Shown: piece by piece, positions 40,839 to 54,700 of the stretch
How the letters are laid out: every line of letters starts with the position of its first letter
Numbering within the stretch: position 1 is the stretch's first letter
From: Seison nebaliae
Lineage: Eukaryota; Rotifera; Pararotatoria; Seisonacea; Seisonidae
Assembly: GCA_023231475.1 (NCBI GenBank)
Contig: JALJEE010000735.1
Coordinates: 117,369-181,368, forward strand
Direction of reading: 5' to 3'
DNA: 64,000 nucleotides
Notes under the pieces: model-generated
The model's input: the letters and a program-made list of their open reading frames with translations, nothing else
Told to the model about the DNA's origin: nothing
The model's database searches: none
Translations under genes and position numbers: made by a program

Positions 40839-41780
40839 TTAGTAGAAGAATGATAAGGAATGCGTTGAGAAAAGGAAAATGATATGGAGAAAAAAAAGTT
40901 AAATGTTTCCAATAGTTTTACCAACCAAATCAACATTTGAGTCATGATCGATAATTAATTTTCATATCACATAAACATTATCCCATCACGACATTATGAT
41001 CTGCTAATGATCGGATTATATTTTAATAAACGAATAAATTTCTTTTTCTAATTATTCCATCTTCCGTAAAGAAATGAATGTTATTATAAATTTAGTGATT
41101 TTAAGTCAGGAAATAGTTTTTAGTTTTTATTAGAAAAATTAGAAAGAAAGTGAATAATAATTAGAATAATATTAATTATTGAAATAAAAGAAGAAGAATA
41201 AGAGTTTGTGGAGATAAAGAAAAAGAAAAAAAATCTCTGAAGAAAACTGAAATTGTCGTAACGGAAAAATGGAGGAATAAAAAGAAAAATAAAAGTTTTA
41301 TAAACGGAATTCTCGTAAGAACAATAGAAATTCAAAAAGAATTTAACAAATGTTTATCCACAACTCCTTCGGATCAGTAAAGTGAAATTTATTGATTTAT
41401 GAAAATGAAAATGAGATCAACTTTATATGGAAAATAACTTTGTTTGTCGGTTTCGTGTATAGAAAGGAGGAGAGTTAACATGAAAGAAAATTGAATTAAG
41501 AGAATGATTAAAATTTTTCAAATTTTGTCGAAAGATAAGAAGAAGAATTAGGATGATAACAATAATCATTAGAAATGATAATTAGATGAAGGCGATGAAG
41601 AAGGAAAAGAAAAGAAACTATCGTCAAAACTTGATTTGTTGAGGAATAATTTGAAAATGAAAAAATGGATTGAATGAAAAGAATTTAAGAAATTTTGTGT
41701 GGTGAATCGTTTTGTTGTTTGTTGAAACGATATGAAGATGATGATGATGGAAGGAGAGGAAATTAACAATATAATTTTAA
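40839..41780. other. Intergenic between HDC and the E-protein gene
   Basis: HDC upstream region and E-protein 3' flank, both on the minus strand. Only AT-rich, low-complexity frames are present. No conserved coding sequence or RNA gene was recognised. Confidence 0.5.
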
Positions 41781-43137
41781 TCATGATTTACACGAATAAT
41801 CTGTTAGACGACCATTATTCTTATTATTACCATTCATTCCATCACTCAATAAATTAGATGACGATTCTCCTGTCGTTGTTGACATGGATGTAAATGGTTG
41901 CTGATTGATATGCATATTGTTCATATGGGAAGAGAATGACGAATTGAATATAACATCATTCATATAATAATTGTTTTCATTATTCAAATTATCATTAACT
42001 GTTGATGATGTAGATGGAATTGTAGATAGACTTTCTGTTAAATTTGAAGAAGTAGTGCTTGTTGTCGCTAATAATCCTCGAACGTTATCCGATTGTTCCT
42101 GGAATAAAATATCAGCTGATGTTGATACTGATGTTATGGTCGGATTAAGTTTCGTCGATGATAAAGAGAGTGAAGATATTGAGGATGTGGAAGGTTTCTT
42201 TTCATTCTTCACTAAATATTGATTATTATTCAAATTGGAAATAGATTTAGTTTTCTTCAAATTATTCGTTCCATTACTCTGATTTTTGTTATGAGTCGTG
42301 AGATGATTATCTATTGATTGATCTGATAAATCCACTGGATCAATAACGTTCGATTGTTGTGAGAATTGTATTGGTGGTTGAAGAGATAAATTGGACGTGT
42401 TATTATTTTGTAAATTATGTTGTTGTGTATTGATGGCTTGAGCGGCAGCAGTACGAGCTAAATCTTGACTTTTATCTTCTTCTCTCTTTCTTAGACAAGC
42501 AGAACGAGGATTCAAATTGCGACGACGTACCTGCATCTCCAACTCATTAATAACTACAACGGCTTGTTGTAAAATTGATAATTTAGTTTGTTGTCTATCG
42601 TTCGATGCATGAATTGAACACATTCGTCCCAATTCTTTGAATGCATCATTTATATCACGTACACGCAAACGTTCTCGAGCATTATTTGCAGCTCTTCTTT
42701 CCTTATCTTTACTGTTCGACGAAATTGGCGTTGTTTGATACGATTGTGGATTAGAAGAATCGATCATTGACTGATTCTGCAACATCGAATCCGGTGTGCA
42801 AGTGACAGTTGTCGACAAGTTGGAAGTGGAAGAAGACGAAGAAGTCAATGGAACCGAAATAGAAGATGATGGTGACGTATTCGATGAAGCTGTTGAGGAT
42901 GATGGATTATTATTCCTAAATTTTATATCACCAAAATCATTCGGTTGACTTAAATTATTTGGGTGGAGTTCAGGACGTTGGGAATGAATAAATTGAGATA
43001 TAATCGTCGGATTTACAAACTGATTAGGATTTTGCTGAAAAGTCGTATTCACAAATAAATTATCCGTCGTTCCAAAAAGATTTGATGGATTAGTTTGAGG
43101 TGATAAATTTTTTATCAAATTATTGTTGTTGTTATTA

Positions 43138-43169
<32 letters not shown>

Positions 43170-44485
43170 GTTGTTGTTGTTGTTGTTGTGTGGAGGGATA
43201 TCAGCAATATTATCATTCAAATTGTAATTATTCGACAAGTTACTTTCCCCAGAATTCACATCGTTCAATTGTTGAGATTGTTGGTGTTGATGTTTTTGAG
43301 AAGTTTCGGATGTGAAGCTTTCCTTTTTCACTTGATAATCATCGAGCGGTGTCACATGCTGATCATTCAATGATTGTTGTTGTTGTTGTTGTTGTTGATA
43401 AGAATTAATGTTGTCAGTCGTTCTCGAATCTTCGGGTAGAAAAGTCATTGAATTTTGTTGATCGGAATTCATTTGATGTTGTTGATGGAAATATTGTTGA
43501 TATTGTTTCATCGTATTCTCATCATACGTCATATAAGGAAGCATAGATGATGAGAAATTTCCATTAGGATTACTATCATTCGGATTAGGCATTCTACAAA
43601 TAAAATTGTTAAATTTAAATTTAAAATTCCCTAACAACATCTGAGAAAGATATTCAGCATTGTATGGTAAAATATCAGCACCATAAGAATTTTTTGTCTT
43701 TCCATTATCCACCAACGACAACGGATAATTGTCGAGATTATCTAGAAAGAGATTATAATGAAAATAAATCATAAAAATAAACTTTTTCCATTAGTAAAAG
43801 AAGAATCATCATTTCCTGAATGTAAATAAGGAGAAGAAAACGATGGCATGAACGATTGCTGTTGTTGCTGTTGTTGCTGTTGAGCAGCTACCGCAGCTAC
43901 CAAAGTTTGATGGACATAAGGACCATCAAATGAATTTAAATTATTTGTATCATAATAATTTGTTGAGTTCAATCCGAGATTCGATACATCACTTGTGATC
44001 GTTGTTGTACTCGTCATAATATTCGAAGATTGATTATTATCAAATTGTTGTTGTTGTTGTAGATAATTATTGATGAATTGTTCTTCCGAATTATTTCTTT
44101 CTTCGACAGGATTGGTCGTTAATTTTGAAGAATTGCCAAATCCTCCATAATTTTCGTCAAACGATGTTTCTAATAAATCCGAAATATTTTTATTATTTTT
44201 CACCAAATCATTATTCAAATGAGAAATATTTGGAATAATCTTCTCATTCCGTTTAGAACAAAATCGTTTATTATCTAATTTTTCTGATGACTCCTCACTC
44301 TCAATATCGCCATCACTTATCATATTATCATCATCAATTCCATCCAACATATCTCCATTCCTATAGTCAACGTAATTGATTTGTGATAAGGGAGTAGATG
44401 ACATAAACGGACTATTATTATGCATATCCGCACTCTTCCCATGCAAACTTCGAGAAGCCTTCAATTTTCCACTTCGAACTTCCAT
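41781..44485 (-). CDS. E-protein bHLH transcription factor (daughterless / TCF3-4-12 family)
   Basis: Class I bHLH factor, the common dimer partner of tissue-specific bHLH proteins at E-boxes. The minus-strand exons are 44485-43783, 43741-43636 and 43593-41781 (873 residues); introns are 41 nt (GTTTAT...CTAG) and 42 nt (GTTAGG...GTAG). The second is a multiple of three, so its removal is inferred. The bHLH lies at about residues 565-625: [20 protein letters not shown], then KELGRMC, then [20 protein letters not shown]. The E-protein C-extension [19 protein letters not shown] follows directly and sets this family apart from other bHLH proteins. Both sides are low complexity, with polyGln runs and one run of about 23 Asn (43118-43186). 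I did not recognise the AD1 motif at the N-terminus, so a further 5' exon is possible. The ATG at 44485 is the first in frame. Confidence 0.9.
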
Positions 44486-47277
44486 TAAATTGATATCAAA
44501 CAATTTCTCTTAAGTTTAAGGAACTCGAACTAATGTTCTCATATCGAAAGAAGAATTTCCAACGTAAAAAAATAAAATTTATCTTATTAACCTACACATG
44601 ACACACCACCCTCATACAGTTGCATACAAATAAACGAGATACATATCGCTAAAAGATATGGAGTTCCTTCCTCCCCTTCATATAATTTACTTATCTGCTT
44701 TTTCAATTTCAAGAAACTTTTCCTTTTTATTATCATACAAAATTTTCATGAGAATTATTGTAGATTATTTTATTTTATTTATTTCTTACATATTTCTTCA
44801 TATACATACGCATGTCAATGCACATATTTTATCAACTTCAACGTACGTGTAACTGAAAGATGGAACTGTGCGAAGCAGACAGAGACCAATAAAAAGAGAC
44901 AGAGACATAGAAAGCTTTATATAACAACGATGACATATTGATATATCTAGTGACAAGATCTTCCAGACTTCAATCCCAAGAAGAGAAAAAAGAAGAAGTG
45001 GAATAAACACTTCGAAAGTGAATGTCGTTTTATTTAAAATTCAGTTCTTTACTTTTATCAAATCTCTTCTCTTATTCTCTTTTGTGTGTTTTTCAAATTT
45101 TGTCTTTCCTTCTCTTTCCGTGTAGGCGATGCATTTCCATTTCACATAGACACACCCATGCATCTCTTCCACTTTTTTTTGTTAATGATCAGACTCATCT
45201 CTACTCTAATCATTGTAATCAGAATGCACGATTGGGAACTTCAATCCTCCTCCAAAATCATGGTACAAGGCTTTCAATTTCAAACTTTTAAATCAATCTT
45301 TCAATTACAAATGATGCAAAGTAAATTTTTCCAAAATATTTTTCTATATTTATTCGATTTCCCTTTAATATCTTCCAGCTATCCATTATAATAATTGATA
45401 ATTACTATTTTAATGACATATCTTATTCCAAACAAAGTTCTATATCGAAAAATTACTTGACTAATAAAATATAAATTCAATTCAATCTCATTCATTAAGC
45501 ATTCTCTCCTATATAATTGCTAATTCATAAAACTGTTAGATAAAAAGTCAACTACTTTTTTTTATTATCTTTTTATGGAAGAGAAATTTGGAAGATAATA
45601 ATAATAATAATAATAATAATAATCGTTTCACATATTCTCTTTTTAATTGAAAAATGTGCATCTATTCATTTTCATTCATAAGAAGAAGAAGAAATTAAAT
45701 AACACATTTTACTTATGATAATGATTTTCTTCCCTTAATTTCTTTCGTATGAAAAATAATATTTTTCATATCGGCAAAAATATTTACAGTAATATGGGAG
45801 ATATTGAACTTCCTACTTTCTTCTACACATTCGAATAAGAAGAATTCGATTAAATCTACATTCATAAGTACAATCATACATAATGAGAGACATATGTAAA
45901 ATATGAGTTCTATAAGTTATTATGATTTGGGAGAGAATCATAAATCTTCTCATTTGATTATTTGGAAAACGTTTATCTCAATTAATTTGCATTTAGAATC
46001 TCTGGAAAATCGATTAAGATAAATTACTTTAGAATAACATTAAATTAAGAAAATATTGTTTTTTCATGATTTGCCAAATCATTCATTCCCTTCGCTCTTT
46101 TCCATCTATTTAATGGGATATGAATTATACGAATTAAACGATCGTCTCTTTAGAATGAATAATGCATTTTCCATTCGGAAGTTGAGAAATGAACTCAACA
46201 AAGTTGTTCGTTGAGAGAAAGTGCACAGTTAGTTAACATTTCCTCTCCGAGAAACGAAACGTTGTCGTTCTTATTCGAATTCAGTTTTCTTTGTTCCCTA
46301 TGAAAAATATTGGGATATGCATTTGACTTAACAATCAATTTCTCGTGAGAGAGTTATCAGATGTTTATATTCATAATTCTCTTGATCGCTCAATTTGATT
46401 ATATTTCCATCTTCTCCTTTCTCAACTTCACAATGATGATAGGAGAATGATAATGTGCAGTAGACAAGATGAGAGGCAACCATTTCAAGCCCATTTTCAA
46501 TAAGAACATTCCCGTCAACTTCAACATGCCGATGAAATAAATGTGTCTTCTTTCATCCTTATTTCCAATCTGCTACTGTCATGCAATCAACTCAATCGAG
46601 CACTAGCGCTGAATTTGACGTCTACACACACTTCTTTCTCTTTCTCGCCAATTTTACTCGTTTTAGTCTTCATCCAATTCTTCATAGTCGATTTCCGCAC
46701 AAAATTACTTTATTCAAAATTAATTGTATCGTAAATAAAAATAATTTAAAGTTTATTCAAATAAATATTAATATATAAATAAAAGATGTGTCATATCAGA
46801 GAAATCGACGAAACTGAAATCGATTCTTCAACAAATAATTAAAACAAAAAGAAACAAAATTTTTTTGATAAACATGTTTCGCAAATTGATATGTTTTGCC
46901 ATAGTGCTCGTTTGAATATATATATATATATATGAAATTATATATAAATATGAGGAAGAAGAGGAAAATGCTAAGAAAGAATGATAGGATAGAATGATTA
47001 AAAGAACAGTCAATTAAAATATATTTCAATTGAACTCCGCTAATTCATTTTAGTAGCAGAGTAATAAAATAGAACTCGGATGAATTTCAAAAAAATTATA
47101 TTATACGCAAATATTTAACACAATCTTTATATGAGTTTTGAAGAAAGTGAAGAAAATAGAAATGATTGAATTAGATCGATAATTATTGTGAGAGATGAAT
47201 CGATTGAAATAATTGAATTATCTAATTTAATGGAATTGACATTGGAGGAATGTTTATTGCTTTTTTTTTTAAAGTTC
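44486..47277. other. Intergenic, E-protein upstream region
   Basis: About 2.8 kb without a convincing gene. Overlapping frames at 45022-45391 and 46543-46778 are hydrophobic and T/C-rich and look accidental. Simple repeats are (AAT)n at 45595-45623 and an (AT)n run at about 46917-46934. The region should contain the promoter of the E-protein gene. Confidence 0.5.
45595..45623. repeat. (AAT)n microsatellite
   Basis: About nine uninterrupted trinucleotide units in non-coding sequence. Confidence 0.9.
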
Positions 47278-49320
47278 CTAGAAATATTTTTCATGACCGC
47301 TATTATTTCTCCTAGAATTAGAATAAGAACATGAAATTTTCAATGATTTCACTAACTTATAAAAATAGACGGCTCCAACTACCAACATGCATTGGAATAC
47401 CATGAAAATAATAAAAATATTTCCTGATGATGATTCACCAGATTTCTATTGGAATTCATAAAATATAATTTAATTAAAAAAAAAAGAACTTTCATTTGTT
47501 TCTTCATTTCTCTAATGATATTATGCTCTAGATCATTTATGTAACGTGCGAATGTCGCTTTATCGATTAAATTATTGTCAATTTTTTGATTTTTTCCCAA
47601 AACTATTTCATTCACTTTATTCTGCACATTCATTAAAATATTCATTAAATCTCCAGTTTTCTTTATAATTTCCATTTGCAATCCTTGTTGTTGTTGATTA
47701 TTCAATTGAGCATTTGCTTGATTACCACTTGGAGGATTAGTTACCATCTAAATGAAAGAAAAAAAAGATGATTCATCAAATCTTATTGAGAATTGAACTT
47801 CATTTATCATTTTATTGGAATTAAGTTGTTGTCCTAATAATTGATCCGTCTTTTGAGATAATTGGAATATGATTTGACGAATTGCATTCTGTCCATCTAA
47901 TAACATTTTACCCTCTTGATTATATAAACTCTGATATTCCACATTATCATTCGGATCGCTAGAAATTTATATAAAAAATTTCAAAAACAATTTAGAAACT
48001 TTTTTTTATCTTTCTCCAATTCAGCAACACGACTCTTATACTCATCAATTAATTTCTCGTCTTCTGCTGATAACTGATTGGCTTGAGGTGTATCTAGAAA
48101 GAAATATGAAAGTTAATATGAAAATTTGATGGTGGAACCTGAATGGTATGAATGAGTGATGAAAGAGAGAACATCTTGATCATCAGCTAATCCACCTGTA
48201 GCAGCTGAAACGCCAAAGAAACCTTGTTCTGGTAATTGAACATTGATCACTTTATGAAAAATAAATGAGAGAAAAAGTTGAGAAATGGAAATAAACATTT
48301 CGTACAAAATTCCCATTCTTCAATTCGTTGAGGTTTCGGAGCTGATCCTCCATAATACATTATTGTTAATTCATTCTTTCGATATGTCAATTTAAGACGA
48401 ACTTCAAATAAAATTAATTTTATTAAAAAATAATAATAAAAATTATAAACCAGGAAATGCTCGATTACGGAAATCTTTAACACATCCACTATTCTCTTGG
48501 AATGCACCATCTTCATGATGTTTATAACTCATTGTTCCATTATTAATCATAACACTGATATAAGGATTATTATGTCTATCGTCATTATCGAATGAATCTA
48601 AAATTATTGCTAATCCAGTCCATAAATCATTCGAACCAAAAACATTTCCAATCGGACTCTTATCTTTCGTGTACCAGAAAGCCTTTTCAGAAGAGAAGTT
48701 TAGAATTAATTTGAAATTAAAATAATTGAATGAATAAATAAAATAGAGATGATAATATGTTGAACGAGTTTTTTCTGTAAAAATGAATGAAATATTTTCT
48801 TCAATAAATTCATTTTTTCTGGTAAAAGTTCACAAAAGAAAAATGATTTTTGCAAATACTTTTATCGCTCCATTTAACAATGAACAAATGAAACATTTTA
48901 GAATGAAATTGCAATTAATGAACAAGATAAAAAAAAAAGAAAAATTGAACCATTCCATCAGCACCAACTCGACCACGACCTTGTATTCTCATAACTAATT
49001 CGATATCGAAATCGCCTAAAATATAAGGATGATCATTCCAGACACTACCTCTCTGACTTTGTAATGAGGGCGTCAATCGGATTTGTTGATCGGAAGCGAT
49101 AGCATCTAAAGAATAAATGAGATAAGAATCCGAAATTGGAACTTCCATGATATGTCCAGAAAGGAATTTTTCCTTCAGTCAATACTAAATGTGGTCCTTT
49201 GAAACTGTGTTTGTATTCGAATCGTTGACTTCCAGGACTGATATTTGGATTGGGAAAGATGGGACGGATAAATAGAGATAAAAGGAAAATGGAAAATTTC
49301 ACAAGTAATTTCATTATCAT
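47278..49320 (-). CDS. LMAN1: ERGIC-53 L-type lectin cargo receptor
   Basis: Mannose-specific receptor that carries glycoproteins from the ER to the Golgi. Nine minus-strand exons: 49320-49143, 49105-48951, 48682-48451, 48401-48297, 48249-48139, 48093-48000, 47958-47799, 47747-47490 and 47445-47278 (486 residues; human 510). Eight introns, all GTT...AG, are 37, 268, 49, 47, 45, 41, 51 and 44 nt. The signal peptide is followed by the lectin domain: RFEYKHSFKGPHLV, QRGSVWND, GRGRVGADGM, LDSFDNDDRHNNP, and GVSAATGGLADDQDVLSF. A coiled-coil stalk (KSRVAELEKD onward) leads to a single transmembrane helix near the C-terminus (FIIFMVFQCMLVVGAVYFY). The tail ends EKYF, close to the KKFF trafficking signal of human ERGIC-53. 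Carbohydrate and Ca-binding residues look kept. Confidence 0.95.
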
Positions 49321-50523
49321 TTTCCCTTATTGACGTGGAATCATTCGATAAAATTAGAATAGAAAAATCCAATTGATAAATCGATGAAGAAATTAGTATG
49401 ATCTGTTATTTAATTTTATAGAAAAATTTTTTTTTAAATTTTAAATTTATTCTCCAATTCGCCTAAATTCAAATATATTTTCTACTTCATTCAACTAAGA
49501 GAATTAAAAGAAGAAAAATCTACTTATATTAATTGATGGAATATCATCATCATAAACATTCAGTTTCAATCTATTCGATAAGACAGAAAGAATGACGTTC
49601 CTCATACGTGGACATCTTTCGAATGTTATCTCTCTCATTCCAATTCATTCTCTTGCTATTTTTTATACTCTCGAAGAAACAGAGAGAGAATAATCTATAA
49701 AATTTCACTACAATTTCCAACATCTCTACACTTGTGTCATTTGATTATGTTGAATTAACGCGATCCTCATACAAAAGAAATTACAACGAACAAAACTCGT
49801 TTGTTTCAACAGACTATTAAAAAAATTTATGTTAGAATACAGAGAATTATAATTAAAAGAATTTCTCATATAAAACTACACTGTAAATTTTTCCGTTAGA
49901 ATATCTTTCACATTAATATGAAAACCGTTTGAAAACAATCAAAGATGACTTGACAAAAGAATTTAAAGATGATAAAAAGTTAAATTATATTTTATTTTAG
50001 AAGAATTTAAGAGAATTTGAATTTTTTAACTTATTAAGCTAAACGTTTAAATGTTTCAATATATTTCGTTCGATTTCATAGTTTAAGTCTATTTAACATT
50101 TTTATTTGAACTAATTCAAAATTTCGGATATTTGAAATTCTTGTAATTGCAGAAGATACACGAGATTTTATAAAATTTTATATAAGCCACATAGATTATC
50201 GATGAAATGATGTTGAGCTTAAAAGTTGAAAGAAAAATATTGGAAATTTTGTGAGATGATAGAATAGATGAAATTAGAGAGCAATTAAATGCATGACATA
50301 CGTATGTCAGTCAATGTTGGCCGAAGAATATTCTCGAACATTCATTCTTGTGGTCATACTTTTATTTGAAACAGAGATTCGAAACATGTTATTCTGTTTC
50401 TACAGTTAATGTGAATTCGTGTTCTTTATAAATATTTTTCTGTAAATTTTTCTTTCCTCATTTACTATATCTTCGATGGTTTATTTCAGTTCTAGATATT
50501 TTCTTAAGAAAGTTAGAGACATA
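49321..50523. other. Divergent region between ERGIC-53 and cyclophilin
   Basis: The two flanking genes point away from each other, so both promoters should lie here. No conserved frame is present. An in-frame ATG at 50476 lies upstream of the cyclophilin start and is discussed with that gene. Confidence 0.5.
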
Positions 50524-51018
50524 ATGCCACGAACTAAAGCTTTTTTCGATATTGGAGTTGATGGACAAAAGATCGGACGTATCAATTTCGAATTGTACGA
50601 TGATATTGTACCAAAAACTGCAAAGAATTTCCGTGAATTGTGTACCGGATCTCAAGGATATGGATATGCCAACAGCTCATTCCATCGGGTCATTCCAGGA
50701 TTTATGATTCAAGGTGGCGATTTCACTCGACATAACGGCACTGGCGGAAAGAGTATTTATGGAGAGAAATTCGAAGATGAGAATTTCCAAAAGAAACATA
50801 CCCGACCAGGTTTGTTATCGATGGCCAATTGTGGACCGAATACTAATGGATCACAATTCTTCATCACCACCGTTGTCACCAACTGGTTGGATGGGAAACA
50901 TGTTGTTTTCGGTGAAGTTACCGATGGAATGGATGTGGTAAAGAAGTTGGAATCGTTCGGATCCGGCAGTGGAAAGACATCCAAGAAATTGGGCATCTTA
51001 AACTGCGGTGCTGAATAA
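50524..51018 (+). CDS. PPIA: Cyclophilin A-type peptidyl-prolyl isomerase
   Basis: Catalyses cis-trans isomerisation of Xaa-Pro bonds; the target of cyclosporin. It is one exon of 164 residues, the usual length for cytosolic cyclophilin A. The active-site segments are intact: [16 protein letters not shown] (catalytic Arg, Phe, Met, Gln), NGSQFFITT, and [13 protein letters not shown] with the Trp that contacts cyclosporin. The ending GILNCGAE fits the family. The ATG at 50524 aligns with the family start. An in-frame ATG at 50476 would add 16 residues ([16 protein letters not shown]), basic and aromatic, which could be an organelle-targeting form. The same bases end in TTTATTTCAG, so they may instead be the end of a 5' leader intron. 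Confidence 0.96.
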   Translation: MPRTKAFFDIGVDGQKIGRINFELYDDIVPKTAKNFRELCTGSQGYGYANSSFHRVIPGFMIQGGDFTRHNGTGGKSIYGEKFEDENFQKKHTRPGLLSMANCGPNTNGSQFFITTVVTNWLDGKHVVFGEVTDGMDVVKKLESFGSGSGKTSKKLGILNCGAE

Positions 51019-51771
51019 GAAATGTGTTTGTTCGTTGCGCTAAATTATGGGGAAAACTTTATGAAATTTAACAAAGATTAAAAATTGATGAGAAAAGATA
51101 ATAAAATAAATTAATTTTCTTTATTTTCTAATAAATTTTTGCTTATTAAATTTTATAAATTTCCTAATTATAAATTCCTTAAACTTTATCGAATTTCATT
51201 AATTCCAATTTTGTTCCGACATTTAACTTTTCTGAAGAATATATAAATTGTTAGAGGAATTGTTTTATAAGTAATCTATTTCGTTATGGAGAAGGAGTGT
51301 GATTAGTCATAATTATTAAACATTTTGATTTTTTTTGTTGTTGAGAAGATGTTAAATAAATAACTGGGAGTTATGGAAGCATAATGGCAAACGGAAAGGA
51401 GTAGACTAGTCTCTATTCGATTAATTTGGCGAATGAGTAAAATGTAAACAAGAAAATATAGTTTGAAGTGTTTTCCGTTTAACTTTAAAGTAATTGTATT
51501 TGAATTGCGTCTTGTCAGTTCATAATAAATAGATGAATTTCCTATGGAGCACAAGAGGAGTAGAAATGTTTTAATAAAACTTTATCAAGATGTTGTGATT
51601 GTTGTCAATGGAAACAATTATTCGACGATAAAGACGTTTCTTCAAAGGGAGAACACTATCCGCGAATTCTAATTCGATTACAAGAATACCGAAAATTATG
51701 AAGTTAAGGAAAGAATAATATTAGTAAGAACTGGGACATAATCGAAAGTTAATTGAGGGAAAGAGGGAAGA
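51019..51771. other. Intergenic between cyclophilin and the ROCO gene
   Basis: AT-rich, with no recognisable gene. It should contain the cyclophilin 3' end and the promoter of the next + strand gene. Confidence 0.5.
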
Positions 51772-54700
51772 ATGACCAATATTTATACCGATTCTTCCCA
51801 ACTAATTGATAATAGTTTCGATCAATTGAAACAATTTCAACATGAGAAGAATTTCTTATTTGAAATTAAATCGTCGCAAATGGATGAGGTTATTAAGAGA
51901 AATAAGAATCGGATAACTACTCCATTGAAATCATTGAGATATACATCAAACACGAGTCGACGAAGTTCAACATTTAGTCGACAATCGACTGATGATTTAA
52001 AGAAACGTCGGAAAAGTGGAAAAAGTTCTTCGTCCAAACACTTCACAAAGAAAAAATGTCAATTAAATACAGATAAACAATTGATCGATAAAGATGCATC
52101 GAAATATCTCATTATTTCATCATTGTCGTCTCCTCAATATCGGTTAAAGAAGCAACAGACGGAAAAGGAGAAATTGCCATTTTATCGATCGTCTCTTCAA
52201 TTCGGCGTAGATGGTGGAAGGAGAACATTCTCAACGAATTTGTCCGTTTTCAAAAAAGAAAATCATAATAATCATCAACAAGGACAATCAGAATGTTCCA
52301 ATAAACTTTTGTTACAATTACCATCATTGGGAATCCATCGTCATATCTCAGAAATTGAAGTTAGGAAAAATAATTTTAAGAATATTACGGATAACGATGA
52401 AATACTTACAACCATTTTATTATCTAAATGTCAATTGATCACTAAATTAAATTTATCTTCAATCAATTTACAAGAGAGAATTAAACGAAAATCATTTGAC
52501 ATCTCCATAATATTCCAAATGAACTATTTGAATTCATTAAATTTATCTAATAATAATTTAGATGAGAATATATTCGATTTTATCAACAAGAATCCGTTGC
52601 TGAATGTCGTAGAAATTTCGGAATTATCGTTGTCGAATAATTCATTTTGTCACTTACCAAATTGTTTCTCCAGTGGACGAATGCTCGTTTGTTTAAAACG
52701 AATCGATATCGATCATAATCGGTTGGTCAATCTAAAAGATTTTAATGAATATCGAACAATGAAAAGATTGAATTTGGATAATAATCGAATTTGTGGAGAA
52801 ATTTTATTGAGTGAATGGAAGTTTGCAGAAAGTTTAGAAGAATTATATTTGAAAAATAATAATATATTATCAATTCATTTTATATGTTGTTTAAAAAATG
52901 TGCGAATATTTGATTTGTCATCAAATCAATTAACATCCATCACATCCGATTATTTTAACTTAACCAATCTTCAAATGTTATTGTTGTCCAATAATCAATT
53001 AGTTTCTTTGCCCAATCTATCAATATCAGTCAAAAAAAGATTGAGACGGAAAAATATTCAAATTCAACAAATAACTAATGAATCTTCAGTTATGTCATTC
53101 GGTTCAACAACGACACAACTCTCAACATCTTCACCAATTGACAATGATCAAAAATTAATTTATTTGTTGGATCTCTCAAACAATCGAATAACTCAATTTA
53201 CCGATTATTTGTTCGATATCGCTTACCAATTAGATTTGAGTTGTAATTTTATTCAATATATACCCATCGAATATTTGAAGAGATATAACGATTCGTTAAC
53301 TTATTCTTCATCCTATAAATCGCCATCTTCACAATATGAACTTCGTTTACAACAACAATTGAAAAGTTTCCTTCATTCCAGTTTGCATTCACATATTTCT
53401 CTATATGAACATCTTCCCACATTCAATGAAAAGAAGAAAGAGAAGCAGAAACATCCAAATGATGATGAAGAAGATGAGGAAGAAGTGACTACTAAGAAGA
53501 ATGGAAATGGTTATGGAGATGAATTGATAATCGATAATATCCAAGAGGAAGAATTGAAACATGAACAACAAAAAAAGAAAAAATTAATTCCAAAAATTTA
53601 TCAAAGACATAAAATTATATCAAAATTTCTTGATAATCAGCCAAATAAATTTTTTGACTTAACGGATAATCCATTGGAATCTCCACCAATTACCATATTC
53701 CAGGAAGGAGCATCAGCAATCAATCAATATTGTTATGATCAATCCAATACGATTGATGGATGTATGAAACAATCATTAAAATTATCATTAATTTCATCTA
53801 ATAATGATGATGATGATTATCCATTTCAATTAGTCATGAAAATGATTAATCCATTATTAACATTAACTGATCTACCTTCAAATAGATCATCGAACTTTAT
53901 CGAATTTCAACATCATGAACTTCTAATAGTTGATACGGTAAAACATTTGAAAGAGAATATTAATATAAAACTTCTTCAATTTCCTTCAAGTCTCACTCAA
54001 AATGATAATGATTTTTCTATTTTAAACTCAACAGTTATTGATCGTCATCAAATTATTTTATTTTCAATCTCAATCGATTCTTCTAAATTAAAAGATGAAC
54101 AATCGTCATCTCATAAAGTCAAATGTTTCGATTGTGAGCGAATGAATAAAGAAAAAGATAAATTCATCATTGAAGATTGTCGCTCGGAATATGTTCGATG
54201 GAAGAATGGTGATAATCAAAGAAAGAAATCTTGTAAGAAGGAGACGATTGAATTAAATGAAAATGAAATGAAAATCTACAATCAAATGAAAAGATCATTG
54301 GAAAGTTTCTTATTGAAATTATTTCCCGAATCCATCAGAAAATGTTCACCAAATCGTTTAAACTTATCAAAAATGAAGAAGATTTGTGAAGGAATTCGAT
54401 TGAAATTAAATAAAAATGTAACAAAACATCAAAATTTAGTTAATGAATTTGAAAAAGAGAAAAAATATTTCGACTCCATTTTATTAGTACCATTCATTTC
54501 CAATGGTAATTCGTTGAAGACATTTAATGATCATTTAACAACTTCTTTACAATTAATCAAATGTATTCGTTATCATTTCCACCAATATTTTATGGAACTG
54601 ATCAATATGATCGAAGAGATTGAAATGAAATCAAATGTCTCTCAAAGCCAAAGTGAAAAGTTAAAGATTTATTATAGTCGTTTACAATTAGCTCCACAAT

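Noticed and set aside
43100-43400. CRISPR-like or satellite array suggested by regular TTG/ATT repeats
   Set aside because: The repeats are trinucleotide Asn/Gln codon runs on the minus strand inside the E-protein gene, without spacers.
44486-44503. Extended start of the E-protein at an upstream TTG
   Set aside because: TTG is not a usual animal start codon; the next in-frame ATG at 44485 was used.
45022-45391. Overlapping open frames of about 90-100 codons
   Set aside because: Two overlapping frames are open because of C/T-rich DNA; no homology or splice support.
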